Below are positions 24,528-37,924 of a stretch of 64,000 bases of DNA, in pieces. How positions within the stretch are numbered: the stretch's first letter is position 1; every line of letters starts with the position of its first letter. Origin of the DNA: Pyxicephalus adspersus (lineage: Eukaryota > Chordata > Amphibia > Anura > Pyxicephalidae). The translations under genes and the position numbers were made by a program. The notes below the pieces were generated by a model. It searched no databases and was not told the DNA's origin. It was given only the letters and a program-made list of their open reading frames with translations. The DNA lies in assembly GCF_032062135.1 (NCBI RefSeq), contig NC_092859.1, forward strand, positions 48,477,114 to 48,541,113, read 5' to 3'.

Positions 24528-25060
24528 CCAGGATGCTGGACCCTCTGTGTCTGTGTCATCAGCCTGCTTGGCAGACAAGTACACAAGATGCAGAGTCTAA
24601 GCAACAGCCTGGTTTTCTCCAGAGCCTTTGGGGGTGAAGATGTTGTGCTGCAGGCTGTTGCAGGGTTGCAGCCCCCATCCACACAGGGGCTGGTAACTGC
24701 TGACAGGTTAGGACTGAAGTGTTGTACGGAAGCATGAGGCAGAAGCATAGTCAGTCAAGCCAGAGGTCAGGGAGGGCTGCAATCAGGAGTAGTAAGACAG
24801 AGCCAGGGTCGGTACACCAAAGAGTCAGGATCAGGGAATGCAGACAGAAACATGGAAGCAGAGCATAGGAGAACTCCTTGTTCAGGCAATATCCTATTGC
24901 CAGTCTCTTACTTTTTTTAGGGGAGGTCCTGTGGAAAATGGACATCATGTGACCAGCAGGTAACAGAACCTACCACAAGAGGGTGCTGGTGCAGAGGCAG
25001 GTCAGGTGGTGTTCATGCCACTGCCAGCAGATGGAGTGCTTCTGTAAAATATTCTGGTCC
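24528..25060 (-). repeat. Unclassified interspersed repeat, copy B (reverse of 9225-9530)
   Basis: ATGCAGAGTCTAAGCAACAG followed by CCTGGTTTTCTCCAGAG is the reverse complement of the 9.4-kb segment with few changes. This copy extends further right through GC-rich sequence (AGACAGAGCCAGGGTCGGTA, GGAAGCAGAGCATAGGAG) to about 25060. Its open frames are incidental. Confidence 0.55.
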
Positions 25061-26555
25061 TCTGGGGTAAAGGGGCAGCTCTCATGGAGTCACAGGACTC
25101 CTTCCAGGAAGTAAACACAGGATAGGATTCCTACTGCTGGCTGCAGAAGAGGGTGTGGTGGGTGACACAGACAAGGGCACAGATCCTCTGGACCAGCAAG
25201 GATCTGTGAAAATACACAACGGGACCTCAAATAAATGATCGTAATATTTTAAAAAGAAAATCAAAAACGTATTTAAAATTGCATTTAAAACATATATACC
25301 CCTGATTATAAGGTAACCCATCAGCCAAATAATCATAAACAGTTCTTTATAAATGCTAATGAATAAAGTTACAGGTTACTATAAATTAGATAGACATGTA
25401 CTTAGTTATTCGGCAGGGCATAATGACATTTTATGCATGAAAGACTCCAGCTCAAGAAAAAGGCTTGCAGAAATTGTTGGTATTCATATGAGAATTTTAA
25501 GATTGAATAGAAACCTATTTGCAGGGGTACTTCATTTAAAAAAGGTTGTTAAAAAATAACTTGAATTTAAATTAAAGCACTTAAAGAGGAATACAATTAT
25601 CTTATACTTATGTTTACCACGTATGTTTAATAGGGAAAATTTTATGACCGTATATTAGTATTAGGCCAGATACCAAACTAATTAATGTTTTAAGTCTTTT
25701 ATCCATTTAAATTAGCTTTCTGGAGATTTTTTTTCCCATTTACCCGATCCAAAATGATCATAATAAGACTCTAAGCAAGGCACTCCACTTTCTATGTATA
25801 TAATGCTCATATTTACTAATCATATTTGCTGACCATTACATAGCTACAAACTCCAATATAGGGTAAAGGAAAACTATTCAGACATTTCTGGCCATCACCA
25901 CAGTCAAGGGGAAGACCTTAAACATATGTATAACAAACCAGAACAAGAAATGAGGGAAAACCTTTCAATGGGGACAGCTGTTCTGGTTATAGCTAAAGGG
26001 TTTTTTTTTCACTTTTGGTTATTCTATGTGTTTTACAGACAGCAAGTGAAGAAAGATCTGTTCAGTGGCACACAGAGAGCAAATCATATACTGACAAATC
26101 ATATACCTAATACACCATAAAGGTTTTTGGGTATAAAACAGCAGCAAAACCTTTATACATCTGTAAAGACATTAATCAAGGTGTATTGCATTTAAAATTC
26201 AGATTTTAGTTTTTGGAAGCCTTTAAAAACTTTTTTTGTGAGAAATCCCATTACATTTATTGTATTTTGTCAGGCATGGAGATAGGAGCTTGCATGGTGC
26301 TTTGTAAGCAGTGAGAATATTTGTTGGTCTGTTACCACACTAAACCATGTAGCACTTTACTCTTCACAATAATCACTTTAACACTAATATTCTTCCCTTT
26401 ATATGTATAATATTGAGACTTCACTTAAGCTTCAAAAGAATGAATACGAGTAGAAAGAAAAGGCAAAGACTGCAAGATGGAAAACCCCAGTAACTGGTAT
26501 TTTAAAATTGACAAATTATAGAATAAATGTATAATGTATATACTATTTATTATAA
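25061..26555. other. Intergenic stretch, nothing recognised
   Basis: AT-rich, with short unrelated ORFs only. Confidence 0.45.
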
Positions 26556-26559
26556 ATAA

Positions 26560-26881
26560 TATTAATAATTAGTAGTTATATAGCGCTGACATATTGCACA
26601 GCAAAGACCCATAGTCTTATCACTAACTGTCCTTCAAAGGGGCTCACAATCTTATCACTACCATAGTCATATATTAATAACACAATCTAAGGTCAATTTG
26701 GGGGAAAACCAATTAATCTTTGATTGAATATGTTTTTGGAATGGGGGAGGAACCGGAGTGTCCAGAGTAAACTCACGCAAACATGTGGAGAACATGAAAA
26801 CTCCTTGCTGACAGTGCCCTAGCCAAGATTTGAACCTGGGACCTAGCCCTGCAAAGGTAACCTCTGAGCCACCGTGCTGCT
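26560..26881 (-). repeat. tRNA-like SINE, copy 3
   Basis: The minus strand begins GAGCAGCACGGTGGCTCAGAG and continues through a B-box-like GGTTCAAATCTTGG. The + strand body has GGGGGAGGAACCGGAGTGTCC, ATGTGGAGAACATGAAAACTCC and the tail TTATATAGCGCTGACATATTGCAC with AT-rich flank. It retains head and tail like copy 2. Confidence 0.7.
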
Positions 26882-27369
26882 CCTACTATTGGACAAAATT
26901 ACCATTGATCAAAATAAAATCAACATATGTACTTGTGTGTTTTTTTTTATGGTGTACACAGGAAAGATAATGTTTGTCAAAATAAAGGGTGAGGCCTGCT
27001 TCATAAAGGGGAAGACGTGTGGCACATGGAATGGATCCAAAGGAGAATAACATATATTTTTTTGTATGGGCAATAAAAATGGGGCAATTTATGTATTCAG
27101 AGTGATTTAGGTGGGGTAAAAATAAGTGTTAATGGTACAGAAGATGGTTTGTAAACAAGAAATTTTCTGATGGGAAAACTTGTCAAGCTTAATTATCTAG
27201 ATACTGATTTCCCTCACAATGGAAATATATGCTCTCTCTTCCTATAGTCTTCTTGTGAAGGGAAGACAGAGATAAATGATAAAATACTGTCAGGTTTAAT
27301 TCTCAATCTAATCTCTTCAAAATGGAAAAAAAATTTATTGCTTTAGCCATGGCTTAGAGAAATGAAAGT

Positions 27370-28090
27370 ATCAAGAATGCTGCCAGATTTCTGAAACTCA
27401 ACCTGGATAAAACGGAACTCATCATCTTCCCCCACTCACATTCCAAATCTCCCCCTGACAAATTTTAAACTTTTATCAATACTGTTCTTCATACCTTCCC
27501 TCAGGCATGTAGTTTTGGCATCACCTTTGATTCTGCCCTCTCATTCACCCCTCATATTCAGAACATTTCAAGGTCCTGTCACTTTCACCTATGCAACATC
27601 TCCAAAATCCGCCCTACCTGTCCCCTGAGACCACCAAACTCCCTTTACTTATAATCTCTCATCTGGACTACCGTAACCTCCTCCTCTCTGGTATTCCACT
27701 AACCCGTAGTTCTCATCATTGGCTTCCATTTCACCTTGGAATCAAATTCAAGCTCATGTGCTTTGCCTTCATATCCCTACACAGTTATTGTCCCACTTAC
27801 ATTTCTGACCTGGTAAAAACATACTCCCCTAGCTGCTATCTTCACTTCTCAAATGACCTACTAATGGCTTCCTCACTCATAACCTCGTCTCATGCACAGC
27901 TCTAAGACTTTCCTAGAGCTGCCCCAACTCTCTGAAATGGTCTTCCTCGTCCTATTCGGCTTGCTCCTACTTTCTACTCATTTGAAAGAGAACTCAAAAC
28001 CCATTTTTTAAAACTTGTCTACCCATCTTCTTCTGTTTTTTTAAAACTGTTACTACTTCCCACCACTACATATCTTCCCTCCTATTGTGT
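27370..28090 (+). pseudogene. L2/CR1-like LINE, C-terminal reverse-transcriptase region
   Basis: Split over frames, the translation gives LNLDKTELIIFP (27397-27432), GITFDSALSFTPHIQNISRS (27518-27577), CNISKIRPYLSPETTKL, ISHLDYRNLLLSGIP, HWLPFHLGIKFKLMC, YISDLVKTYSPS and SSLITSSHAQL. It ends with YSFERELKTHFLKLVYPSSS. This order is that of the RT thumb/C-terminal domain of L2/Rex/CR1-group LINEs. The stretch between LLLSGIP and HWLPFH is shorter than usual, suggesting an internal deletion. The 5' part of the LINE is absent, as expected for 5'-truncated retroposition. Confidence 0.8.
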
Positions 28091-28189
28091 ATTTATATAT
28101 GTGCTCACTTCTCCAGTAGCTAGTTTATATTCACACCCTAAATGCTAGAGTTTTCTCAAGTTGTAAAAAATATAAACTTGCTATACAGA

Positions 28190-29245
28190 CATGATAACAG
28201 TAATAGAGTTTTACTGACCCGGTAGTTGACAGGAGAGCCATTAAGCTGAACACTGACTCCTTAGTCTTGATGACTTATTCTCACAATAATAATAGTTTTT
28301 CTGTGGATTCTCTAGACAATTTAAGTAAAGTATTGCACAATTAATGCTCATTTCTGTGTTCAGATAAGATTTAATTAGCTCTGCTTTAGTACCAGGGACA
28401 GATTGATTTTCAATGATTTAAAACACTTCTATAGCTAACACTACAGAAAAAAACATTAGAGAAGCCGATCACAGTTAAAAAAAAATTACCCTGGCTTACT
28501 TTATCTACAACATTTACCAATAAATATAGACAGCAAATAAATGAATAAAATAAATGACCCTATATGTTTTTTTTAAATAACCTTTCCATTTTTATAATTT
28601 TTTTAACATAAATATATTCATATAGATATGTCTTATTTTGCTGTTTTCTGGTAAAATTTCAATTGCAAATAAATTAAATTTAAGTTATTGAATTAATGTT
28701 GGGTAGATCAGATTTTTACTCAGAGCTAATCCTCTACTAAATTGAATTTATTCATTTTGACAATACTATTGAAACAAATAGGCAATTAAACCAGACACAC
28801 ATGTATTCTTAGTCAATAAAAGTATTCTTGAAATTTCACTTTCACTGCAGGCAATGCTTTGGACAGATGAACAAAAATAATAAATGTGATACAAGATTGT
28901 TAAGGTTTGGCAGCCAAATTAAAGGTTGAATCATTCCTAAATGTTTCCTTGCTTTAGCTTGACATTAATAAATACAAGATAATTTTATATAATTATTTTT
29001 TTTAGTGGGTGGTATTTTGCTTATGCTAATAGTTACAAGCAAAAGAAGTCTAGGTGGTCCTTTCTCACCTAATATTCTGTATTGCTTTTTCTCTTGTGAC
29101 AGGTAGTTTGGAGGTTTATCATAAAAGCGTGAAACCAAAACTTTTTATTTTAGCTTAAACATTATAGAGAAAGCTTAGAACCCCTGCTGGGGTTTTACTG
29201 CCATTTGGGTTTCCATTAGGGAGATTTGTGTTTACTCGCGAGACA
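28190..29245. other. Intergenic stretch, nothing recognised
   Basis: AT-rich with no coding or repeat signal recognised. Confidence 0.45.
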
Positions 29246-29249
29246 CAAA

Positions 29250-29418
29250 GGGGCTGATTTATTAAAGCTCTCCAAGGCTGGAGAGGATTCAGTTTCCTCA
29301 ATGAAGCTAGGTGATACAGCAAACCTGGAATTGATTTCTTAAAAGTAATTTGCAGGTTTTCAGGATCACCCAAAGTGTATCCTCTCCAGCCTTGGAAAGC
29401 TTTAATAAATCAGACCCA
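29250..29418. mobile_element. Palindromic MITE ('TTTATTAAAGCTCTCCAAGG' family), copy 1
   Basis: The left end GGGGCTGATTTATTAAAGCT/CTCCAAGGCTGGAGAGGAT and the right end ATCCTCTCCAGCCTTGGAAAGCTTTAATAAATCAGACCC are inverted copies of about 38 bases. The interior has TAGGTGATACAGCAAACCTGG. Other copies are at 38491-38665, 41953-42151 and 42682-42900. Confidence 0.8.
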
Positions 29419-29732
29419 AAGTAAGGAAAAATATTAAAGGATGCAGCCAGCAAGAAAAAGATGGCTGGGCAAGAAGGAAACTGCCAAAAGTATGAACAGA
29501 TTAAAATTAGCTAAAACTTCAGCCAAGGACACTCCATTCACCTGTTTGTTGTTTTCAGTGAATGTAAAAAAACTTTATTTTATAGCTTTTCAAATATTTC
29601 CTATTTGTTCATGTCTTCCTTGTTTTCTAATTTTTACAATATTTATTTTACAAAACACAAAAATTTATATAAGCAGGCTAAGTATTATTTACCACTTTTA
29701 TAGCACTATGTCCTATTTGAAGCATCACTTAA

Positions 29733-30271
29733 AGAGAAACTAAACCCAAAACGTCCCCAAAAATAAATACACCTAACTTTAATTCCGCAGGGTAGTGCGA
29801 TTGCTCCGGTGGTGTCCTGCATTGGGTCCGGTGTCGTCGCGGCATTCGTCCCTGAGCTGGCCTTCGGGGCGCCGCCATCTTCTCTTCTTCCTGTTTTCCT
29901 TCCTGTTCTGAGATCAGCAAATGTTTCTTATTGTGCAAAAAGGCTCCTTCTTCGCATGCCCAAGTCGTGTGCCACTCAAAGGGTAAGAAACTTCCTCCAG
30001 AGTGATGTCATGATGCCAAAACCGACCCACTTTCCCATCACAGGTCTGAGCTTGCGATAAGAGAGTGTGCTGGTTGTGTCTACAGACACAATCCGCTTAC
30101 CTCTCTGAGCCTGCGATGCATATGGAAGACCCGGTCCGCGACCCTGGCCAGTTGGCCCCCAAAGCAGGGTCCTTTGGGGTGCACCGACTAGAACCATGGA
30201 CCACTGCTGGTTTCCGAGCTCTTGCGGCCCAGCTGTCAGATGGCCGCGGCTCTTGGGGACCCCTGCTATAA
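29733..30271. mobile_element. TTAA-type MITE left half (AGAGAAACTAAACCC) followed by GC-rich unclassified repeat
   Basis: TTAA at 29729-29732 is followed by AGAGAAACTAAACCCAAAACG, similar to the end AGGGAAACTGTC of the complete TTAA element at 56569. The GC-rich body to about 30010 shows no matching right end. From 30020 to 30271 a second GC-rich block carries the inverted motifs CTGAGCTTGCGATAAGAGAG and CTCTCTGAGCCTGCGATGC. It is probably a composite of two non-coding elements. Confidence 0.45.
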
Positions 30272-30274
30272 ATA

Positions 30275-33020
30275 ACCATTTTCTCTACAAGATTTAAGAT
30301 TTAACTGAATTACCTACCAAAAGAGGTTCAGCTCCCTCACCTTTCTTTTGATTTTTAGGTTTTAAAAGCTGACAGCGGTTCTAGCCGTCTTCTAATTAAT
30401 TGCCAAAAAGCATGATTAGCTGTATTCTCACTAACTCACTCTCTGTACTAGGGAAAATGCATCTAGTTGTGCTTATGATGGCAGTAAAAAATGATAGGAG
30501 GCGTTAACCTTTCTGCAAAAAAAAAAAAAAAACAATTTTGGCTGGGCGTAAATTATACATTTTATACATTTGGCCTACCTTGGATTTCATTAGCTTAATG
30601 GACAATGAGAGTTACATAAGAGGTTGGGTCAAACATTTATTTGTTGCAGTGTTGAGGAGGTTTAAAGCTTTTTATTGTTAACATATATTTTTGTATTTGT
30701 GTACCCACTGTAGATTCACCATCTGCCCTCTTGATGATTGCCACCAATCATCAAATCTCCTCTTTTTGTGTTCCCCTCATCTACCATACTAAAGTCTTAT
30801 GAGGGATTTTCCTTATTCACATCCTGTACCTACTCACTGTTATTAAGTGAGTAAACGTAGTTATATCATTTTTTTATTTATGTGTGTTTTGTTATTGGTC
30901 TTTGCAAACCATTGGGTCATTGACCCAGGACAGGGAAATTCATTGCCATGCTCTGCCAAATGGTGACAGTATGTATTGTAGGACAAATTTTAAAATTGTG
31001 ATCATGCAAGATAACTAAAAATTTGCTTTAGCTATGATTTAATTATTTGTCCTGCAATCTGTATTGAATGTATACCCACTCATTAAAAATTCTCACAGAA
31101 AGCTGCTTTATGAGGTTTATTTTTTATGTGCCTATTGAATTTCCTCTTTTTGGATTTATTAAAACATTGTCCAAGTGAATTATTATTATAGAGGGTCAAA
31201 GTGTGTTTTGTGAAGCACATTGCAAAGTTACTTTTTGTCTTTCTGCTTTGCTTGCCTGTTGTGCTGGGGACACTAAAAGCTGTTCTTTTAGCCTTGTCAT
31301 AAATTCAGTAATCCTGTTTGCCACTATGATGCAATTGTTAAAACAGCATGCTTTTTTGGGGATGTGTTGGAGTACACTTCTAAGTTTGGTATGTTAATGA
31401 GTTTTAAGCAAAATGTGTGAAAAATATAATTAGCTTGGCTAAACAAATGTCAAAAAAGAAGTTGAGCAGTGGGTAAAAAAATGACTCAGCAGCTGCAGGG
31501 TGGCAAAAGAAGAGCCAGAAAGTGTCCTAGTAATTTAAAATTAGCGGTGCGTGAAAGTATATTTGTCAGTATAATTCCTATTGATCAAAAAAAAAAAAAC
31601 CTGCATACTCTGCAAGCAATTGTTTGATTCTGCATTTCTAGCAGTATTAACTTTTCTTGAATGTAGAAGTAGGATGTTTTAAAATCACCTTTTTTATTTT
31701 GACCAGGGAGCCTCCCTCGTGTTCAATATGTTCCTTCCTCGTGCAGATCTATTCAGGAAGGTGACATCAACCTTGCAAGCACTGCCAAGATATCAAATGT
31801 ACTGGACTGTTGCTTACATTATGTCCTGTGCTCACCTAACATATTGAACAATTTTGTGCCAGTACTTTTAGCTTTTCTCTTATGCTTGATCAGAAACACT
31901 CACACACACACACAAATAATCACATATATATATAATGTATGATTTAAAGTAAATCTTAAATTGAAGATTCTCTCTTTTTTTATTGTTAGCTGTGCTGAAG
32001 CAGTACCATGAACATTTACCTTTAGTCTAGTATTCCTGATGAACTCCTGATGAATTGTATTGCACTAAATTTGAGGTTGCCTAAGAAGGCTTATAGCTGT
32101 AAACCTAATGTAAGAGATGAGGGAATTGCTGCTTATGTCTACTAAATTTGGAGTTAAATGTAGTACTGTCATGTTCTTTTTCACTGCTGGAAGCTCTTAC
32201 TTTAGAAAAGCCTGTTTCTATCTAGACAGCTGTCCCCACAAAGAGACACAATGCAGAAAATGACATGGTAAGTCAGTAATGGGGAAATCAGATGCAGGGA
32301 AACCATAGGCAGTATCTATGACTAAGTCACTTAACATATAACATTTTTTGGGCCCAGTTTCCAAAATTTCCTTGGCGGTTGGTGTGGAACTTCTTTATTA
32401 TCACTCCCACCCATGGCATAACACTTTCTGATAGACTTCACCCCAAGCAAGTTAAGTCATACGTCTGTTGAGAACAGCAAAGATATTCTTTTTTGGGATG
32501 ACATGATTGGTGTGCTGTTTAGTGTCCTCTTACATATGATAGTTGTTGAAGGTTTACTGCACCCAGGTCTCTTTTCTGTGGGATCTTTTATTCTGTCTAC
32601 ATATTTTTTTTTTTTAAAAAGAGGCATATATATGCTTTGTTAACACCTAAAGATTATAAATCACATTTTACCTTGAAAGTGTCTTTGGCAAAGGAAAGGA
32701 AAGCTAGTACAGGATCAATGAGTTTGCTATTCCCACAAGCCACAAGATAAAATCTTGTAAGATCAGAAGACAGAAAATGAATGAATGATTCAAACAATGA
32801 ATAGCAGAAACCAATGACTTTAAAAAATGCATAGGTAAAGTAAGAACCCAACCTTACTTTTACTTTAACACCGTAATATATCCCTAAATTTAAATAAAGT
32901 AGACATTGCAGGCTTCCACATTACTGCTAGACTAAATTCCTGACATGTTACATTATATGACTGCAGGATAAAAAGTGTACCTTTCATCATTATAACAGTT
33001 ACTGAGAAAAGTGACTTTGT
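30275..33020. other. Intergenic stretch, nothing recognised
   Basis: AT-rich unique-looking sequence; poly-A runs at about 30518-30533 and 31587-31599, and a short (CA)n at 31898-31915. No coding exon signature seen. Confidence 0.45.
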
Positions 33021-33031
33021 ATAGGCTAGGA

Positions 33032-35223
33032 CAGGGATGCCCAACCTACGTCCCACGGGTCATGTCCCCCGCACGGTGCTGTCAGATCCAGCCCTCTCCT
33101 GCCTCCCTCTCTGTTCTCTCTGCTGGTTGTCTTGCGGGGGATGGGGCCCATGCTTCTCCTATGTTTCTCAATGAGATTGTGCTACAAGGAGAAGGAGCTG
33201 CTCCCCACCCAACTTGTACTGTGAGATAATCCCAGCAGCAGCATGAGAGCTGTGTCTGTGTTCATGCTGTTGTCATTAGGAATTTAAAACTCGATCTCGC
33301 TGCAAATTTGGCCGTTCTCGCTTACTGAAATTGTAAGCAAGAACAGCTGGTGTAAATTTGCCAAACAAGATAAAATTTTAATTAAAAAAAAAGTTTTTTT
33401 CAAAAAAAAAATTGCAGGCTGTGGTGTATTCATTGATCAGCTCAGTGTGCGATCCCTAGCACTAACAGTTTAATGGGGACAAGTCTCCCTATTTAAGACC
33501 TCTAGTGCTCTCTGATTGGCTGAGGAAAGGAAAATTCAGATGACGCTTAAGCGTCAGTTGTCATTACCCCCATGTATAAATCCTCATATCTCTTTTACTG
33601 ATTATTATAGAAATATGAAATTTTTAGGGTACATAGGGGACCCTAAGAGCTCTACACTTGTTGCCGGATACAGGGTCACAAGCATAATATCCTAACAACA
33701 ATCAGGGATATTTTTATAATAAGTTGGGCTATTTTAAGACCAGGGTCCCCAAATTAGGTTTTCATGTTGGGGACCCCCTGGGGGCCACCCTTATGGTGAT
33801 GAACATACGTACTGCCAATTGTCTGTGCTTGTGATGTCCCTTAAAGTTTACCAAACTACAAGGCTGCGTTCTGGTTGGTGGTGAGGTTGTGATGCGGTTA
33901 CCCCTTCCTCATGCCATGGAACCCTGGCTCTGGGGAGACGCTCAGTACCACTCACTGCCGCCTGGAGTCAAATCTGAAGATGCTAGAGTGTGAGGGACTG
34001 AGCGGCTGGTGGGCTGCTTGTTCCACATGGCTGTCACCTTCTGTGAACCCCAATTTCTCTGGAACAGAGAGATCTTGGCAACTAAAAATGTGGGAGCCAT
34101 TAGGAAAATGCCTTTTGTTCCCCCACCCTTCTTTTTAAATTTTTATTATAATATACCCATTATATCATGCTACCCTGTCACACATCGCTATCCTCTTACT
34201 CTCTATGAACCCCAATTACTCTGTAAAAAGGGGAAATGTAAAAGCAACTCTTGTGGCTAACTCCCCCTAAAATTTCATCACTACAGCACCAAGATACGAA
34301 AAACTATACCCGTAATGCGGTGCTACCCTATCACACATTGCTGGCCACTTATCTTCTGTAAACACAAAATAGAGAGTAGAGAAAAGGAAATAGTATAGGT
34401 GGGGAACTCTTGTGGTTATCCCCCCCCCCCCCTTCCACTAAAATGTTATCACTCCTATCATACCATGGTGAACCCCAATTTCTCTTTAATAGTAGAAGAA
34501 GGGAAATGTAGGATAAGTGGGGAACTCTTGTGCGCCCCCCACTAAAATGTTATCACTCCTATCATACCATGGTGCCTTGTATAAATGTCCGCTTATGTTC
34601 TTTGAATCCCAATTTCTCGTGAAAGGGGAGATGTAGGTATAGTAAAATGAAGGAAAAGTGTAGGATAAATATAATACCTATCATACTGTGCTACCTGGTC
34701 ACACATATCTGGCCGCTTACCTTCTGTGTAAGTGGGGGACTCTTGTGGCTAACTCCCCTAAAATTTTATTGCTGCAGCGCCATCACAAGATAAGAAAAAC
34801 TTTACCTATCATACTGTGCTACCCTGTCACACATAGCTGTCCACTAACCTTCTGTATCCTAAATTTCTATTGTACAGCGCAGCGTAATATGTTGGTGCTA
34901 TATAAATCCTGTTTATTAATAATAATAATGAGAGATGTAGGGACCTGAAGATGTAGCAATAAGTAAAAAGTACCCCTTGGCTATCTGTCACATGAATTGC
35001 ATTTATCTGGAAGTATCCATTGCAGAGATTCCTAATTTGTCATGTCCTTTATTTGGTGCATGTATGTTACGGTAGCCGGAAACATTTCAACCTAATTTCA
35101 TTTTAAATTAAAACTATTCTAGTTTTAAACATACATCTTTAATGTTTGTTTGAATTGTGGCCCACGAGTGTTATCCCAATCTCAACAGCGGCCCCCAGAT
35201 GAAAAAAAGGATGGGCACCACTG
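33032..35223. mobile_element. Long non-autonomous hAT-like element with internal repeats
   Basis: Left end CAGGGATGCCCAACCTACG, right end GGATGGGCACCACTG, with near-identical 8-base flanks GGCTAGGA (33024-33031) and AGCTAGGA (35224-35231). At 2.19 kb it has no transposase. It contains a fragment of the palindrome-rich family (33420-33545), a diverged tandem array (about 34150-34870) and a SINE-tail-like GCGTAATATGTTGGTGCTAT near 34880. It is best read as a hAT-mobilised composite; the mismatch in the duplication fits an old insertion. Confidence 0.7.
34150..34870. repeat. Diverged tandem repeat array inside the hAT-like element
   Basis: The phrase GCTACC(C)T(G/A)(T/G)CACACAT..CT(A/G)(T/G)CC recurs at about 34170, 34321, 34689 and 34816, each followed or preceded by AACCCCAATT.CTCT.., GGGGAA(A)TGTA.., and CTTGTGG(C)TAACTCCCC(C)TAAAAT(T/G)TTATC. 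Spacings are irregular (about 130 to 370), so units have been gained, lost or truncated. Confidence 0.65.
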
Positions 35224-35231
35224 AGCTAGGA

Positions 35232-37920
35232 TGTTACCAGTCAACAGCAGTATCTTTTTTGCATGAACTAAAAATTGTGTTTCAAATACATGTAGTATAC
35301 TGCTCTATACACCTTTAAATGCTTATTGTTGACTGTAAAGCCTATCTGTTTTTGTAATAAAACTTTTCATTCAAGCATGCTAATTCTTTATGATTCTTCC
35401 CAGTTGTTCTTTACCAATATTAGTTTTTTTTTCTCAAAGGTGCTTATGGAAATAAATCAATTATGTATGTGCACACTGCAACTATTGGAGAAACCACGAT
35501 CAATATTGGATTTGTAAATTACTGGCTGACTGCTATTCTTTTCCTCTAGAATATGTAGAAAACATGAATTTCTACCTTTTCCCACATTTTTTCATCAATT
35601 AGGGTAAACACGTATGGGAGACCTTTGGATATACATTTATGGAAATAATTTTCATATAATAAAATGGAGAGGTACTGAGTGTCTGCTTGTCTTGCCCACC
35701 TCTACTTACATAAGCAACATTAGAGTTTCTAATGTGGTTTTGGTGTTCAATATTTACTATAGGAATTAGAAAACCGCTCTTCATGGTTTCTGTACTAGTT
35801 TATGAAGACGGGAAACTTAAAGCCCTTGGTCCATTTTTGGTTTAGACACATCTTTGTGCTCGCTCAAGGAAAATCCAATTTATCCCTCTGCAGCTGTTTC
35901 TCCTAGTGTCAGGGATATTTACTCAGTAAATAAAGATCTCAGCTTTACTAGGGGTTAATAAGAGGTAAATTACAAATGGATGTTTTATTTGATTTTTTTT
36001 TTTACTTGTAGGATTTTTTAACTGATGTCTAAAGGATGATCTTTGAACCGCGCATAAATGATATAGTAAGAGTAAATAAATTGTGACAGTAATACTAGAA
36101 CTATGAGTTTCATAATGGATCTTTCACATACTATTGTACACTGGCATCCCTGAAGAAATGTGGTTTAGTGTTATATGCTATGGAGGAATGTAGTCTGGTA
36201 GGATAGAGGAAATTATAATAGGGGACAGGGGACCATATTTGTGAAGATAGGTTATACCAGTAAGGGTTCATCAAAGGCTGTTTCTACCAGGGACATATAA
36301 TGATCTTCAGATGGTAGGTGAAGGTTGGACCCACAAAAGTAGGAAAAACACAATTGTAAAGCAAACACAACCTCACACGCAAAACATTCACATAGCATTT
36401 GGAAAACAAGCTACATTTTTTGTGTCCGGAATGAGCCTTGGGGAGCAATGAGACCACCACATCCTCTTCCTGGTTTTAGGGATGGATTCCTCCTTCTCCA
36501 ATTTAAACTCCAGAAAACATTAACAAAGTCACAAACCCAATATATTTTTTATCACAGCAGTTAGTGTTACTACATTTTGTGTAAGTTTATCCAATTTTCA
36601 AGGTTTGATTTCAGAAAAATGCAGTTCCAAAGATGGAAGTTGTAGTTTGTATAGCACTACTGGTATACACACCCTAAACTAACAAATATATATTTCCTAC
36701 CAGTTCCTGAGGGGATACAGGTTTCCACATGTACAAGCAGTTGGGACAGTTAAATCCAGTGAATGTAAACATAACTCATATGAGAAACATGCAAGGACAA
36801 TTTATCCTGGGGTTATTGGTGCCAAGATTATTGGTGAGCGAAATTGAGAATTTGATTTTATTAAAAATTGTTGTAGCAATGGCAATTTTATTTTCAATTT
36901 ACAGAAAAAAAATACATGAAGCAATTTTGATAAGAGTACCATTTTTAGCTAACATGTTAAAGGTCTTTACAATTAATTTAGGTGACAAGCTTTGAAATGC
37001 TTTTTCCTAACCATGCTTTAACATGGAATAATAGAACAATCACGTTTTTTTAATTTTATTTTTTCCCATTAGGACACGTTAGTAAGCTTAATACAAAAGA
37101 AAAATAAATTATCTTTAAAGGTTTATACAAAGAAAAATAAGCTCTGGTTGATGTGGCCTGACTTAAAAAAAACAAAACTAAACAAAACAAAAAATGTATT
37201 TAAGTTATTATATTTCTGCAGTATATAGATGAATTGCCTATGATTGCCAATGATGATTTAATGATCATTCACAATCAGTGTGACTTTAGAAGTGTGAGTG
37301 GGATTTCATACATTTTAAAGTATTCCAGTGGTTACGTAATGCATGGTTAAATTCATTTTTTTTTTTTAAAAAAAAAGCTAATAATTATAAAACCTTCCAT
37401 AATTTATAGCTACAACCACTGTGAAGCAATTCATCTTTAAAATGTATAATAAAATCAGGGAGGTTGTTCAAGCCTAGCATTTACAATTGTATTACATCAA
37501 AAAAAGGCAAAACCATTGGTGTGTGAAGTTTACCACCATCTTTATGAGAACAACAATTCAATTATTGGTTTACAATTTTAACCCTTTTCCTGTCTACCCA
37601 CTTTGTATTTACACAAATTTTTTTGCATTTTTGTATTTTACAGTTTTTTTTACAGTTAAATTGCTGTGTGTTATCTGATACTATTTTTATCCAGAAGACC
37701 TGAATTTCCAGAAGTCGCGTACAGAAAGTAAATCACATTGTGCATACAAGTATGGGGTTGATAGGGACAGATCTTTCTATTGTTCTCCTAGCTCCGTGTC
37801 CTACAACTGTAGGTTGTTTCAGAGATAAAGACTCTGAGTGTGAAGGAGAGAACACAACCAACCTGCTTTAGTGCCCTACTTACTTCTCATATCTTCATCC
37901 AGCTGTTACTCTGCAGACAT
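35232..37920. other. Intergenic stretch, nothing recognised
   Basis: AT-rich, with no recognised coding or repeat signal apart from short homopolymer runs. Confidence 0.45.
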
Positions 37921-37924
37921 GCTG

